This document shows positions 18,113 through 25,825 of a stretch of DNA of 64,000 nt, in pieces (position 1 is the stretch's first letter; each line of letters starts with the position of its first letter). Where the stretch lies: NCBI RefSeq assembly GCF_015690345.1, contig NZ_JADPUN010000176.1, forward strand, positions 1-64,000, given 5' to 3'. A model generated the notes under the pieces. It ran no database searches, was not told the origin of the DNA, and saw only the letters and a program-made list of their open reading frames with translations. Both the position numbers and the translations under genes were made by a program. This stretch comes from Plantactinospora alkalitolerans (lineage in GTDB: Bacteria; Actinomycetota; Actinomycetes; Mycobacteriales; Micromonosporaceae).

Positions 18113-18640
18113 GTGCCCGAGCCCCAGCGGATGCGGATCCCGGTGTTCCTCTCCACCCCGACCGCACTCTCCGACCCCCAGCTTGCCGCCCGGACCTTCG
18201 TGGAGAAGGCGCTGCGCCGCAACGGGCTGGAGCCGAGGACCCTCGGCGCGACCGACTATCCGAGCGACTTTCCGTTGAAGGAGGTCCACGCCATCGGTCG
18301 GCACTGCTCCGGCGGCGTGATCCTGGGGTTCGAGCAGATCCGGGTGACCGCCGGGGTGAACAAGCCCGGTACGCCGAAGGAGCAGAAGATCACCAAGCCG
18401 ATGGGGATCCCGACCCCGTGGAACCAACTGGAGGCGGGCCTGCTGTTCGGTCTCGGCCTTCCACTGCTCATCTTTCGTGAGGACGGAATCTCGGGCGGCA
18501 TCTTCGACACCGGGGTGACCGACGTGTTCCTCCAGCCCATGCCCGACGGTACGCAGCGGGGCGGACGTAACGGGTTCGAGCAGGTCCTGGGCAAGTGGCG
18601 GGCGGCGGTGGTGAGCCACTACTACCGCGACCTGCGCTGA
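18113..18640 (+). CDS. TIR- / nucleoside 2-deoxyribosyltransferase-like protein
   Basis: 175-aa Rossmannoid protein. It begins RIPVFLSTP, continues with a strand GGVILGFEQ, and has TPWNQLEAGLLFGLGLPLLIF, whose buried glutamate and following helix-strand resemble the catalytic glutamate segment of nucleoside deoxyribosyltransferases and the related TIR fold. It could hydrolyse or transfer from a nucleotide such as NAD, but the fold call is by eye. GTG at 18113 is favoured because TAGAAT at 18100-18105 suits leaderless initiation; ATG at 18089 is an alternative without a ribosome-binding site. It follows the SLOG gene. Confidence 0.6.
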   Translation: MPEPQRMRIPVFLSTPTALSDPQLAARTFVEKALRRNGLEPRTLGATDYPSDFPLKEVHAIGRHCSGGVILGFEQIRVTAGVNKPGTPKEQKITKPMGIPTPWNQLEAGLLFGLGLPLLIFREDGISGGIFDTGVTDVFLQPMPDGTQRGGRNGFEQVLGKWRAAVVSHYYRDLR

Positions 18641-18674
18641 CCGGCATTTCGACGAACGGTCCGGTCACTGCCGC

Positions 18675-19688
18675 TCAGCGTCTGGTCACCGCGTCGTTGC
18701 CGGTGAGCAGGGCACGGGCCAGCGGGGTGAGCGTGTGATGGGCCGCCTTGCCGTGCCGGGTCGTCCGCAGCAGTCCGGCATCGCGCAACACGCTGGCATG
18801 CTGTGACGCCGACGGCGTGCTGATCCCCGCCCGCCGGGCCAGGTCCGTGGTGTTCGCGCCGACCAGCGCGGCCCGGAGCACTGCGGCCCGGGATCGGCCG
18901 AGCAGCGCGGTGAGGGGATCGCCGGAGACGGCGGCGGCCCCGAGGGCGTACGCCGGGACCGGCCGGTGCCCCGGGGCCCGGTGTTCCGCGGCCCGGTGTT
19001 CGGCGGGTCGGTGTTCAGCGGGTCGGGGGCGCCGAACCGGGTAGACCACGACGACCGACTCGGGTTGGCCTCCCACCCAGAGTTGGCGGGCGAAGACCGA
19101 CGGCACCAGCAGCAGTCCGGCGCCTGCGGGTCGCAGGTCGAGGTCCACCGTGGAACCGACACTGAGCACCGGATTGCGCCAGGTCGCCCACGGGTCGAGC
19201 AGCGCGAGCAGTGCCTCCACCCCACCGGTGGCCAGGGCCCGGCTGCGTTCGTTGACGTCGAGCCGGACGACCGACTCCCAGGCGGAGAGTTCGTCGACCA
19301 CCCATCGGTCGTAGTAGGCACGGACGGCCGCCGCGAGCGTCCGTACCCGCCCCACCGAGTTGGTGAGCAGCCACTCCAGCGCCCCTTCGAGGTTGCGATC
19401 CTCGGGCAACGGGGCGAGCAGGTTCGCGGAGCGGGGACGGCCCGGCCCGGTTCCACGCGCGGCCGGCGGTTCGTCGACCCGGTCCGACGACGGCCCGCGG
19501 CCATCCGGGGCCGGGCCGGGTTCGCTCAGGTCACGTAGCCAACGGGTGAGTTCCGGCGCGCCGACCGGATCCGGTCCGGTTCCGGCCCGGGGGGCGGCGA
19601 GGCTGACGAAGACCTCGTGCAGCGGCAGGGGTGCGGGGGCGATCCGGGTCCGGGCGATGTCCTCGGCCCCCAACCAGATCCGGATCAT
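18675..19688 (-). CDS. ArsR-like winged-helix transcriptional regulator
   Basis: 337 aa. A long N-terminal sensor region (about 250 residues) with no recognised motif beyond ENLEGALEWLL-like helices precedes a C-terminal winged helix: LTALLGRSRAAVLRAAL, TTDLARRAGISTPSASQHASVLRDAGLL, HTLTPLARALL. This C-terminal ArsR-like HTH layout is common in actinobacteria. A hydrophilic linker holds four tandem AEHRP-like pentapeptides. ATG at 19688 has GGAGG five bases upstream. It converges on the TIR-like gene with only 34 bp between, so functional linkage is uncertain. Confidence 0.78.
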   Translation of the reverse strand: MIRIWLGAEDIARTRIAPAPLPLHEVFVSLAAPRAGTGPDPVGAPELTRWLRDLSEPGPAPDGRGPSSDRVDEPPAARGTGPGRPRSANLLAPLPEDRNLEGALEWLLTNSVGRVRTLAAAVRAYYDRWVVDELSAWESVVRLDVNERSRALATGGVEALLALLDPWATWRNPVLSVGSTVDLDLRPAGAGLLLVPSVFARQLWVGGQPESVVVVYPVRRPRPAEHRPAEHRAAEHRAPGHRPVPAYALGAAAVSGDPLTALLGRSRAAVLRAALVGANTTDLARRAGISTPSASQHASVLRDAGLLRTTRHGKAAHHTLTPLARALLTGNDAVTRR

Positions 19689-19923
19689 CACCACCTCCAC
19701 GGCTTTCGTCTGATCACGAGACGCCGTCGCCCCGCCGCCTAGTTGTCGGCCCTCCGGATGGTTTGGACCCAGTCAAAAGCATTGCCGCGATGACCGGATC
19801 GGCTCGTAACTGGTGAACAGGAGCCGGCCGGTCGTGGTCTGGTCCGGCCGGACGAACGCCCGTACGTCCGGATAGGTCGCGCCGCCCCGGTCGGGGTCGC
19901 GGCGCGAACACGAAGGAGGTTCG

Positions 19924-21558
19924 ATGCCGGTGTCCAGACGTGTCATCTGGAGCGCGGCGGCACTCGCCGTCGTACTCGCCGTTCCGGCGTGCAGCGGCGG
20001 CGGCGGAGAGCCGAGTACCACGGACGGCAACGGCATCGTCCGGATCGGTCTGGTCGAACCGCAGCACCTGATCCCGTCGAACGCCACCGAGAGCGCCGGG
20101 GCCCAGGTGATCGCCGCACTGTTCACGCCGCTGGTCGACTTCGACGCGGAGAAGAAGCCGTTCGAGGTGGCCGCCGAGTCGATCGAGTCGTCGGACAACA
20201 AACTCTGGACGGTGAAGCTGAAGGGTGGTTACACCTTCCACAATGGCGAGCCGGTGACGGCCGACAACTACATCAACGCATGGAACCACGCGGCGTACGG
20301 GCCGAATGGCAACGGCGGGGCGTACTTCTTCGAACAGATCGAGGGGTACGACGACCTCCAGTCGACCGATCCGGACGGTGAGGGCCCGAAGAAGGCGCCG
20401 GAGCCCAAGGCCAAGAAGCTGACCGGTCTGAAGAAGGTCGACGACCTGACCTTAACCATCACCCTGTCGGGACCGTTCGCGGAGTTCGAGTCGGTGCTCG
20501 GCTATCACGTCTTCTCCCCGCTGCCGGCCGCTGCCTGGGCGTCCGACGGTGTACTCAAGGACGGCTTCGAGGACGCCGTGATCGGCAACGGACCGTTCAA
20601 GATGAAGGGCACCTGGCAGCACGACTCCAAGATCGAGGTCGAGCGGTACGACGACCATCCCGGCACCAAGCCGAAGGTCGGCGGCGTGGTGTTCCAGATC
20701 TATCAGGCATTGACGGCCGACTACGCCGACCTGATCGGCGGAAACAACGATGTGACCAAGACCGTCCCGACCGAACACCTGGCCAGTGCGGCGACCGATC
20801 TCGGCGACCGGTTCAAGAAGAGCCCGTTGTCGTCCTTCCAGTTCCTGGCCTTTCCGACCTTCCAGCAGGAGTTCGCGAAGCCCGAGGTCCGCAAGGCGAT
20901 CTCGATGGCGATCGACCGGGACGAGATCATCAAGACGATCTTCAAGGACTCGCAGACCTCGGCCCGCGCGTTCGTGTCACCTGCGGTGGCCGGGGCCCGG
21001 CCGGACACCTGCGGCGAGGCGTGCGTCTTCGATCCGGGAAAGGCGAAGGCGGCGTACCAGGCGGCCGGCGGGCCGAACCGGTTGCAGATCTCGTACAACG
21101 GCGACGGCGGGCACCGGGACTGGATCGAAGCCACCTGCAACCAGCTCACCAACAACCTCGGGGTGCAGTGCGTCAGCACGGCCGAGACCAGGTTCGCCGA
21201 CCTGCTGACCAAGGTCGAGGAGAAGACGCCGGTCGGGATGTTCCGGCTGGGCTGGTCGATGGACTACCCGTCGATGCAGAACTACCTCGGACCGCTCTAC
21301 AGCACCGGCGGGTCGTCGAACTACTACGGCTACAGCAACCCGGAGTTCGACCGGCTGGTCGCCGACGGGGTCGCGGCGCCCAATCAGGACGAGGCGATCA
21401 AGAAGTACCAGCAGGCCGAGGAGATCCTCGCCCGGGAGATGCCGGTGATCCCGCTCCGCTTCGGGCAGAACAACTTCGGTCACTCGACCCGGGTCAGCAA
21501 CGTCGAACTTGACCTGTTCGGCCAGGTCGACCTGTTGAAGATCGAGGTCACCGGCTGA
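19924..21558 (+). CDS. ABC transporter substrate-binding lipoprotein, family 5 (peptide type)
   Basis: 544-aa extracellular lipoprotein. A signal peptide ends in a lipobox L-A-V-P-A-C, followed by a Gly-rich spacer and a DppA/OppA-type binding domain (WTVKLKGGYTFHNGEPVTADNYINAWN and a C-terminal PVIPLRFGQNN). It should bind oligopeptides or a similar ligand at the membrane face. ATG has AAGGAGG five bases upstream. No permease or ATPase genes flank it, so it must work with a distant transporter or act as a sensor. Confidence 0.88.
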   Translation: MPVSRRVIWSAAALAVVLAVPACSGGGGEPSTTDGNGIVRIGLVEPQHLIPSNATESAGAQVIAALFTPLVDFDAEKKPFEVAAESIESSDNKLWTVKLKGGYTFHNGEPVTADNYINAWNHAAYGPNGNGGAYFFEQIEGYDDLQSTDPDGEGPKKAPEPKAKKLTGLKKVDDLTLTITLSGPFAEFESVLGYHVFSPLPAAAWASDGVLKDGFEDAVIGNGPFKMKGTWQHDSKIEVERYDDHPGTKPKVGGVVFQIYQALTADYADLIGGNNDVTKTVPTEHLASAATDLGDRFKKSPLSSFQFLAFPTFQQEFAKPEVRKAISMAIDRDEIIKTIFKDSQTSARAFVSPAVAGARPDTCGEACVFDPGKAKAAYQAAGGPNRLQISYNGDGGHRDWIEATCNQLTNNLGVQCVSTAETRFADLLTKVEEKTPVGMFRLGWSMDYPSMQNYLGPLYSTGGSSNYYGYSNPEFDRLVADGVAAPNQDEAIKKYQQAEEILAREMPVIPLRFGQNNFGHSTRVSNVELDLFGQVDLLKIEVTG

Positions 21559-21582
21559 TCGTTGTCCGGTCGTACCACCCGG

Positions 21583-21670
21583 TCCGTCCTCCGTCGTCAG
21601 ATCCTCGACGACGGAGGACGGAGACGACCGAGGACGGAGACGACCGAGGACGGAGACGACCGAGGACGGA
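21583..21670. terminator. hairpin with four tandem 16-bp right-arm copies
   Basis: The left arm TCCGTCCTCCGTCGTC (21583-21598) pairs with GACGACGGAGGACGGA (21607-21622); three further copies of GACGACCGAGGACGGA follow at 21623-21638, 21639-21654 and 21655-21670. The last copy continues into CCGGG, matching the extended left arm CCCGG, so it is probably the original partner. It lies between convergent genes. Confidence 0.75.
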
Positions 21671-21688
21671 CCGGGCCCACGTTCTATC

Positions 21689-22948
21689 TCACCGGCACTT
21701 CCAGGTGACCCCCCCGACATAGTTGTCCGTGCTGTCCTGTGCGTTGCCCGTCACCATGCCGTTGTCGCTGATCGACACCAGGTGCGCATTCTCGGCTCCG
21801 GCCGGCAACGGCAACCGCTCGACCGCGCCGTCCGGCGCCACCAGCAGCGGACCATATTCCTCGGTCGCCACCATCAGCCAGCCCTCGCTGTTGACGGCCA
21901 TCCTCGGGACGCCCCCGGTGTCGAGATTGGTAAAGATCGACAACTTGCCGGTACGAACGTTCCACCGCAGCGTCGCGCTCGGCTGCTGATACACGTCGTG
22001 ATCCCTGGCGACCAGGCCGGAGATCCAGTCGCCACTGCCGACCCAGAGCGACATCTGACCCCAGCCGTCGGGCATCGGCACGGTGCTGGTGGTCCCGTCC
22101 GCCCCCCACACCCGCATCTCCTGAGTGTCCACCAGGGTGCCGATCACGGAACCGTCGGCGGTCACGCCCTCCACCTCGTACCGCCCGGGCTCGTCCAGCA
22201 CGCGTGGCGCGTCATAGCCGCCGGCCGGCCAGATCACCGGAACGCGCAGTTTGTAGGCGTCCTGCCCGGCCGCGACACCGACCACGTCGCCCCGACCGTT
22301 GATCGCGCTGGCTACAGCGTGGTCGTAGCCGGGCGGCAACGTCAGCTTCCGGGCCTGGCCGTCCGGGTAGGGCGAGCCGACGGTGCCCGAAGGACCACTG
22401 GGCCCCCAGGGTCCGATGTCCCGCATCATTGTCGATGCCGAGAGGTCACGATCCGATGCGGGTTCATCGCGCACGAGGCGCGACGGCACGCCGTTGTCCC
22501 ACAACACCCTCGTTCCCGATGAGCTCCGGTCGGCTTTGCTCGCCGAGCTCCCGACGATGTACCGGCCCGTGCTGTCGCCGACCAACACCTGCGTAAAGTC
22601 GAAGCCGGGCAGCGCGGCGAGCGGCTCGACGCTGCATCGCGACGAGCTCGCCTCGGGAACGCGGGCCTCGATCTGCTCCAGGTCCGTTACGGATGTCGCG
22701 AATGGGCCCGCTGCCGCCAACTCCGGCGGGTCTCGTCGATCGGCCGGCCTGAGCACCGTCGTCGCGATCAGTCCGACCACGCCGACGACGGCGAGTGCCC
22801 CCGTCGCGGCGGTGATCCGGCGTCGCCGCTCGGCACGCCGGCCCAGCCGTACCGCCAGCCCGACATCGGAGCGCGCGGGCGGCACCTCCGCCTGGAGCAT
22901 CAGCGTGCGCAGAGCCTGGCCCGTACCCTGTTCCTCGTCCGCGGACAT
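21689..22948 (-). CDS. membrane protein encoded with the sigma factor, possible anti-sigma role
   Basis: 419 aa. The N-terminal 45 residues are cytoplasmic, one membrane helix lies near residues 48-70 (TGALAVVGVVGLIATTVL), and the rest is an extracytoplasmic domain with repeated beta-propeller-like strands (NGRGDVVGVAAG, WGADGTTSTVP, SDNGMVTG). I recognise no zinc-anti-sigma motif. ATG at 22948 has AAGGAGG five bases upstream and lies 14 bp after the sigma stop, so the two are co-transcribed. Partner or regulator of the sigma factor is inferred from position and topology. Confidence 0.65.
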   Translation of the reverse strand: MSADEEQGTGQALRTLMLQAEVPPARSDVGLAVRLGRRAERRRRITAATGALAVVGVVGLIATTVLRPADRRDPPELAAAGPFATSVTDLEQIEARVPEASSSRCSVEPLAALPGFDFTQVLVGDSTGRYIVGSSASKADRSSSGTRVLWDNGVPSRLVRDEPASDRDLSASTMMRDIGPWGPSGPSGTVGSPYPDGQARKLTLPPGYDHAVASAINGRGDVVGVAAGQDAYKLRVPVIWPAGGYDAPRVLDEPGRYEVEGVTADGSVIGTLVDTQEMRVWGADGTTSTVPMPDGWGQMSLWVGSGDWISGLVARDHDVYQQPSATLRWNVRTGKLSIFTNLDTGGVPRMAVNSEGWLMVATEEYGPLLVAPDGAVERLPLPAGAENAHLVSISDNGMVTGNAQDSTDNYVGGVTWKCR

Positions 22949-22962
22949 GTTTGCCTCCTTCA

Positions 22963-23469
22963 TCAGATGCCGGCCGCGCTGGACTGCCCGACGGCGAGAT
23001 GGCGCCGGAGCGCCGCCAGCCCTCGGGAGGTGTGGCTCTTGACATTGCCGGTGGAGCAGTTGAGCGCCGCCGCCACCTCCTCGACCGACAGGTCGGAGTA
23101 GAAGCGGAGCACCAGGACCGCCCGCTGGGCCGCCGGCAGTTCGCCGAGCAGCCTGCCGAGGACGTCGCGGTCCTCGACACTGCCGGTCGGCACCGTCGGA
23201 CGATCCGGCGTCTCGAACATCAGCCGTACCCGTGCCCAGGGGCCCCGCTGCTCGTCGAGGTACTTGCGGACCAGCATCCGGCGGACGTACGCGTCGACGT
23301 TGTCGGCCGCCCTCGCCCGACGCCAGTGCCGGTACAGGGCGATGATCGTCGTCTGCACGATGTCGTCGGCGCGGTGCGCGTCACCGCAGAGCAGGTACGC
23401 GGTCCGGTGCAGGGCCGGCAGCCGTGCGGTGACGTACTCCCGGTATTCGGTCTCACCTTCGGTGCGCAT
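22963..23469 (-). CDS. SigE-family RNA polymerase sigma factor
   Basis: 168-aa ECF-like sigma factor of the actinobacterial SigE-family group. Region 2 includes TAYLLCGDAHRADDIVQTTIIALYRHW and region 4 includes LPAAQRAVLVLRFYSDLSVEEVAAALNCSTGNVKSHTSRGLAALR. The ATG at 23469 is preferred, with AAGGG about ten bases upstream; an earlier ATG nine bases away sits too close to it. It is followed by a co-transcribed membrane protein. A 26-bp dyad lies about 75 bp upstream. Confidence 0.88.
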   Translation of the reverse strand: MRTEGETEYREYVTARLPALHRTAYLLCGDAHRADDIVQTTIIALYRHWRRARAADNVDAYVRRMLVRKYLDEQRGPWARVRLMFETPDRPTVPTGSVEDRDVLGRLLGELPAAQRAVLVLRFYSDLSVEEVAAALNCSTGNVKSHTSRGLAALRRHLAVGQSSAAGI

Positions 23470-23543
23470 GCATGCCATTCCCTTCTGGATGCCTCGCCCC
23501 GATGACGGTCGACGAAGGGTGCCGCGTTGCAGTCCGGATGATT

Positions 23544-23569
23544 CACCTCGAAGGCGGACCTTCCAGGTG
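23544..23569. promoter_or_regulatory. 26-bp dyad upstream of the sigma factor
   Basis: CACCTCGAAGG (23544-23554) and CCTTCCAGGTG (23559-23569) form an 11-bp-arm inverted repeat with one mismatch around CGGA. It could be an operator or a leader hairpin. The surrounding 23470-23759 holds no gene I can support. Confidence 0.45.
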
Positions 23570-23759
23570 AAAACAGGCAGACATCTGCACAGCCCGAGGC
23601 CTACCGTCGATGGTTGGATTCGGCTCAGTCTTCTCCGGATCGGCACCGACGCCCGGCCGAGCTTCTACAACCTGGTGCGGTCCATTGCCGACAGCGGCGC
23701 AACGGTGAGCGGCGACAGCATCACCGAGGTGGTGACGAAGGCGTGGGTGAGCGGGTTCG

Positions 23760-25739
23760 TCAGTAGTTCGGCTGGGCCGCGGACGCGGGACGGTGTCGGG
23801 CGACCGCCTCGGCCAGCCGTGGCGCGTCGCGCCCGAGGGTCCTGGTCAGCCGGGACAGGTCGTCGATGGCCAGGGCGTGCAGTTCGGGCCGCCACAGGTT
23901 CCCGTACGCCGGATCACGCAACAGTTGCGAGTGCGGTACCGGAACGGCGAGCAGTGCCGGGGGCAGCCCTGGCCCGAGCGGCACCACGTCGACCCGGGCC
24001 AGGTCTGGCCAGGGCAGCTCGTACCTGTGTCGCCGGTCGGGTTGGTACACGATGGCGTAGGCGTTGACCATCAACCGGGGGTACGGACGGAGGCCTCGGA
24101 TCAGCAGCGCGAACCCGCCGACGAACAACATGATGCCGATCCCGCTGACGAGGGGTCCGAGGACCAGGTAATCGGCACTGCGGTCGCGATCGTCCTCGAT
24201 GAACGCCCTGCCCAGGAAGGACAGCCCGTAGAGCAGGACGGTGGTGCTGATGACCGTCAGCACGGTGCCGAAGAAGCCGGCGACGGGCCGGCGACGGACG
24301 AACTCGTACCCCGGGCCCGCGCGCCAGGCCACCGCACGTCTGAGCGGGACAGTGCCGGCGAGGCTGGTGACGAGCAGCGTGAGCAGGACCGGTGGCCGGA
24401 CGACGAAGAGGCCCACGAGCGCGATGACCTGAACCAGCACCGCGAGGGCGCCCCAGAGCAGGCTCGGCAGGAATTCCGGGGTGGACGATCGCGAGACGGC
24501 AGGGGTGGACGCCGTCCTGGGGGTGCCGACGTACGCCGGCGGGGTGGAGATCTGTGGTTCGGGCTGCGACGCCGGTGGGCCGCTGGACGCGGCCGACGGC
24601 CATGCCGTCATCGGCGCGGCGACAACCGGGGCCGGAGATTCCGGCACCGGCGACTCCGGGTTGGAGTCGAGAGCGCGGATGGCGTGTAGGACACCCTCCG
24701 CCACCACGATCTCGGGCTGCTCCAACACGGTCGGCGCGATGCCGGTGGCGTGGTGCACCGTGGTGGCGGCGAGCGGTACCCGGGAGGCCCCACCGACCAG
24801 GAAGACCCCGGCCAGGTTTTCGGCGGTGACACCGGCCCGGCCCATCACCTGCACCGTCAGCCGGGCCACCCGTTCGAATTGCGGGCGGGCGCTCTGCTCG
24901 AACTCCTCCCGCCCCACCGACACGTCGCGGTCGACCAGCGGCACGTACAGCCCGGCGTTGGGTTGGCGCGACAGCATCTCCTTGGCGGTCCGGGCGTCGT
25001 CCCACAACGTCCGGAAGTGTCGCTGGTCGGTCGGGTTCTCCGGCGCGGTCAGCCGCTGCCACAGGTCGGGATGTGCGGACTGGACGGCGTCGGCGACCCG
25101 CGCCACCACCAGCGCATCGAGGTCCAGACCGCCGAAGTCGACCAGCCCGTCCACGTCGCACACCTCGAACCCGACCCCGGTGCGGCGGACCACCGCCACG
25201 TCGAAGGTCCCGGCGCCCAGGTCGTAGACCACCAGCAGGTGATCGGGACGGACAGCGTGCCCGAGTACGGCGGTGAAGTAGCCGGCCGCCGCGACCGGCT
25301 CCGGAACCAGCGTCGGGGTCGGCAGTCCCGCCTGGACCGCCGCCTCCGTCAGCATGTTCCGACGTACCGCTCCCCAGCCGGCCGGATAGGTCAGCGCGAC
25401 GGTGGACGGATGCGTGCCGGCGGCACGGCGGGCCTCGTCGGCCACCCGGTTCAGGGTTGCCGCGATTGCCTCGACCAGCGGCACCGACCGGGCTCCCAGG
25501 AGCAGGGTCCCGTCGTCGACCCGCCGTTTGGGATTCGGCTCGAACCGGGTCGGATCCATTCGGGCGCTGTGCACCGCGTCCCGACCGGTGACCAGTTTTC
25601 CGTCCGGCTGAAGGAAAAGCGCCGACGGCAGCAGCGGTGACCCGTCGAAGAGCAGCGGACGGCACCGACCATCCGGCCAGCGCAGTACCGCCACGGTGTT
25701 CGACGATCCGTAGTCAATCCCCAGTTGGTAGCCGGACAC
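23760..25739 (-). CDS. Hsp70/DnaK-like ATPase domain fused to membrane helices
   Basis: 659 aa. Residues 1-370 form a DnaK-type nucleotide-binding domain: LGIDYGSSNTVAV (phosphate 1), VVYDLGAGTFDVAVV (phosphate 2) and VFLVGGASRVPL (adenosine). There is no Hsp70 substrate-binding domain; instead a Pro/Ser-rich linker is followed by about four membrane helices and a C-terminal PH-like strand-rich domain (YAIVYQPDRRHRYELPW). A membrane-tethered ATPase scaffold or envelope-stress role is inferred. GTG at 25739 is chosen because TACACT lies six bases upstream (leaderless); ATG at 25760 is possible. Confidence 0.82.
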   Translation of the reverse strand: MSGYQLGIDYGSSNTVAVLRWPDGRCRPLLFDGSPLLPSALFLQPDGKLVTGRDAVHSARMDPTRFEPNPKRRVDDGTLLLGARSVPLVEAIAATLNRVADEARRAAGTHPSTVALTYPAGWGAVRRNMLTEAAVQAGLPTPTLVPEPVAAAGYFTAVLGHAVRPDHLLVVYDLGAGTFDVAVVRRTGVGFEVCDVDGLVDFGGLDLDALVVARVADAVQSAHPDLWQRLTAPENPTDQRHFRTLWDDARTAKEMLSRQPNAGLYVPLVDRDVSVGREEFEQSARPQFERVARLTVQVMGRAGVTAENLAGVFLVGGASRVPLAATTVHHATGIAPTVLEQPEIVVAEGVLHAIRALDSNPESPVPESPAPVVAAPMTAWPSAASSGPPASQPEPQISTPPAYVGTPRTASTPAVSRSSTPEFLPSLLWGALAVLVQVIALVGLFVVRPPVLLTLLVTSLAGTVPLRRAVAWRAGPGYEFVRRRPVAGFFGTVLTVISTTVLLYGLSFLGRAFIEDDRDRSADYLVLGPLVSGIGIMLFVGGFALLIRGLRPYPRLMVNAYAIVYQPDRRHRYELPWPDLARVDVVPLGPGLPPALLAVPVPHSQLLRDPAYGNLWRPELHALAIDDLSRLTRTLGRDAPRLAEAVARHRPASAAQPNY

Positions 25740-25825
25740 GCCGGAAGTGTAGGCGATCATTCGCGTCTGTCGGTCGGGGTCCAAAATTGGGTTGCCGGAG
25801 GTGCGCCCGGTCCTACGGTGAACGG

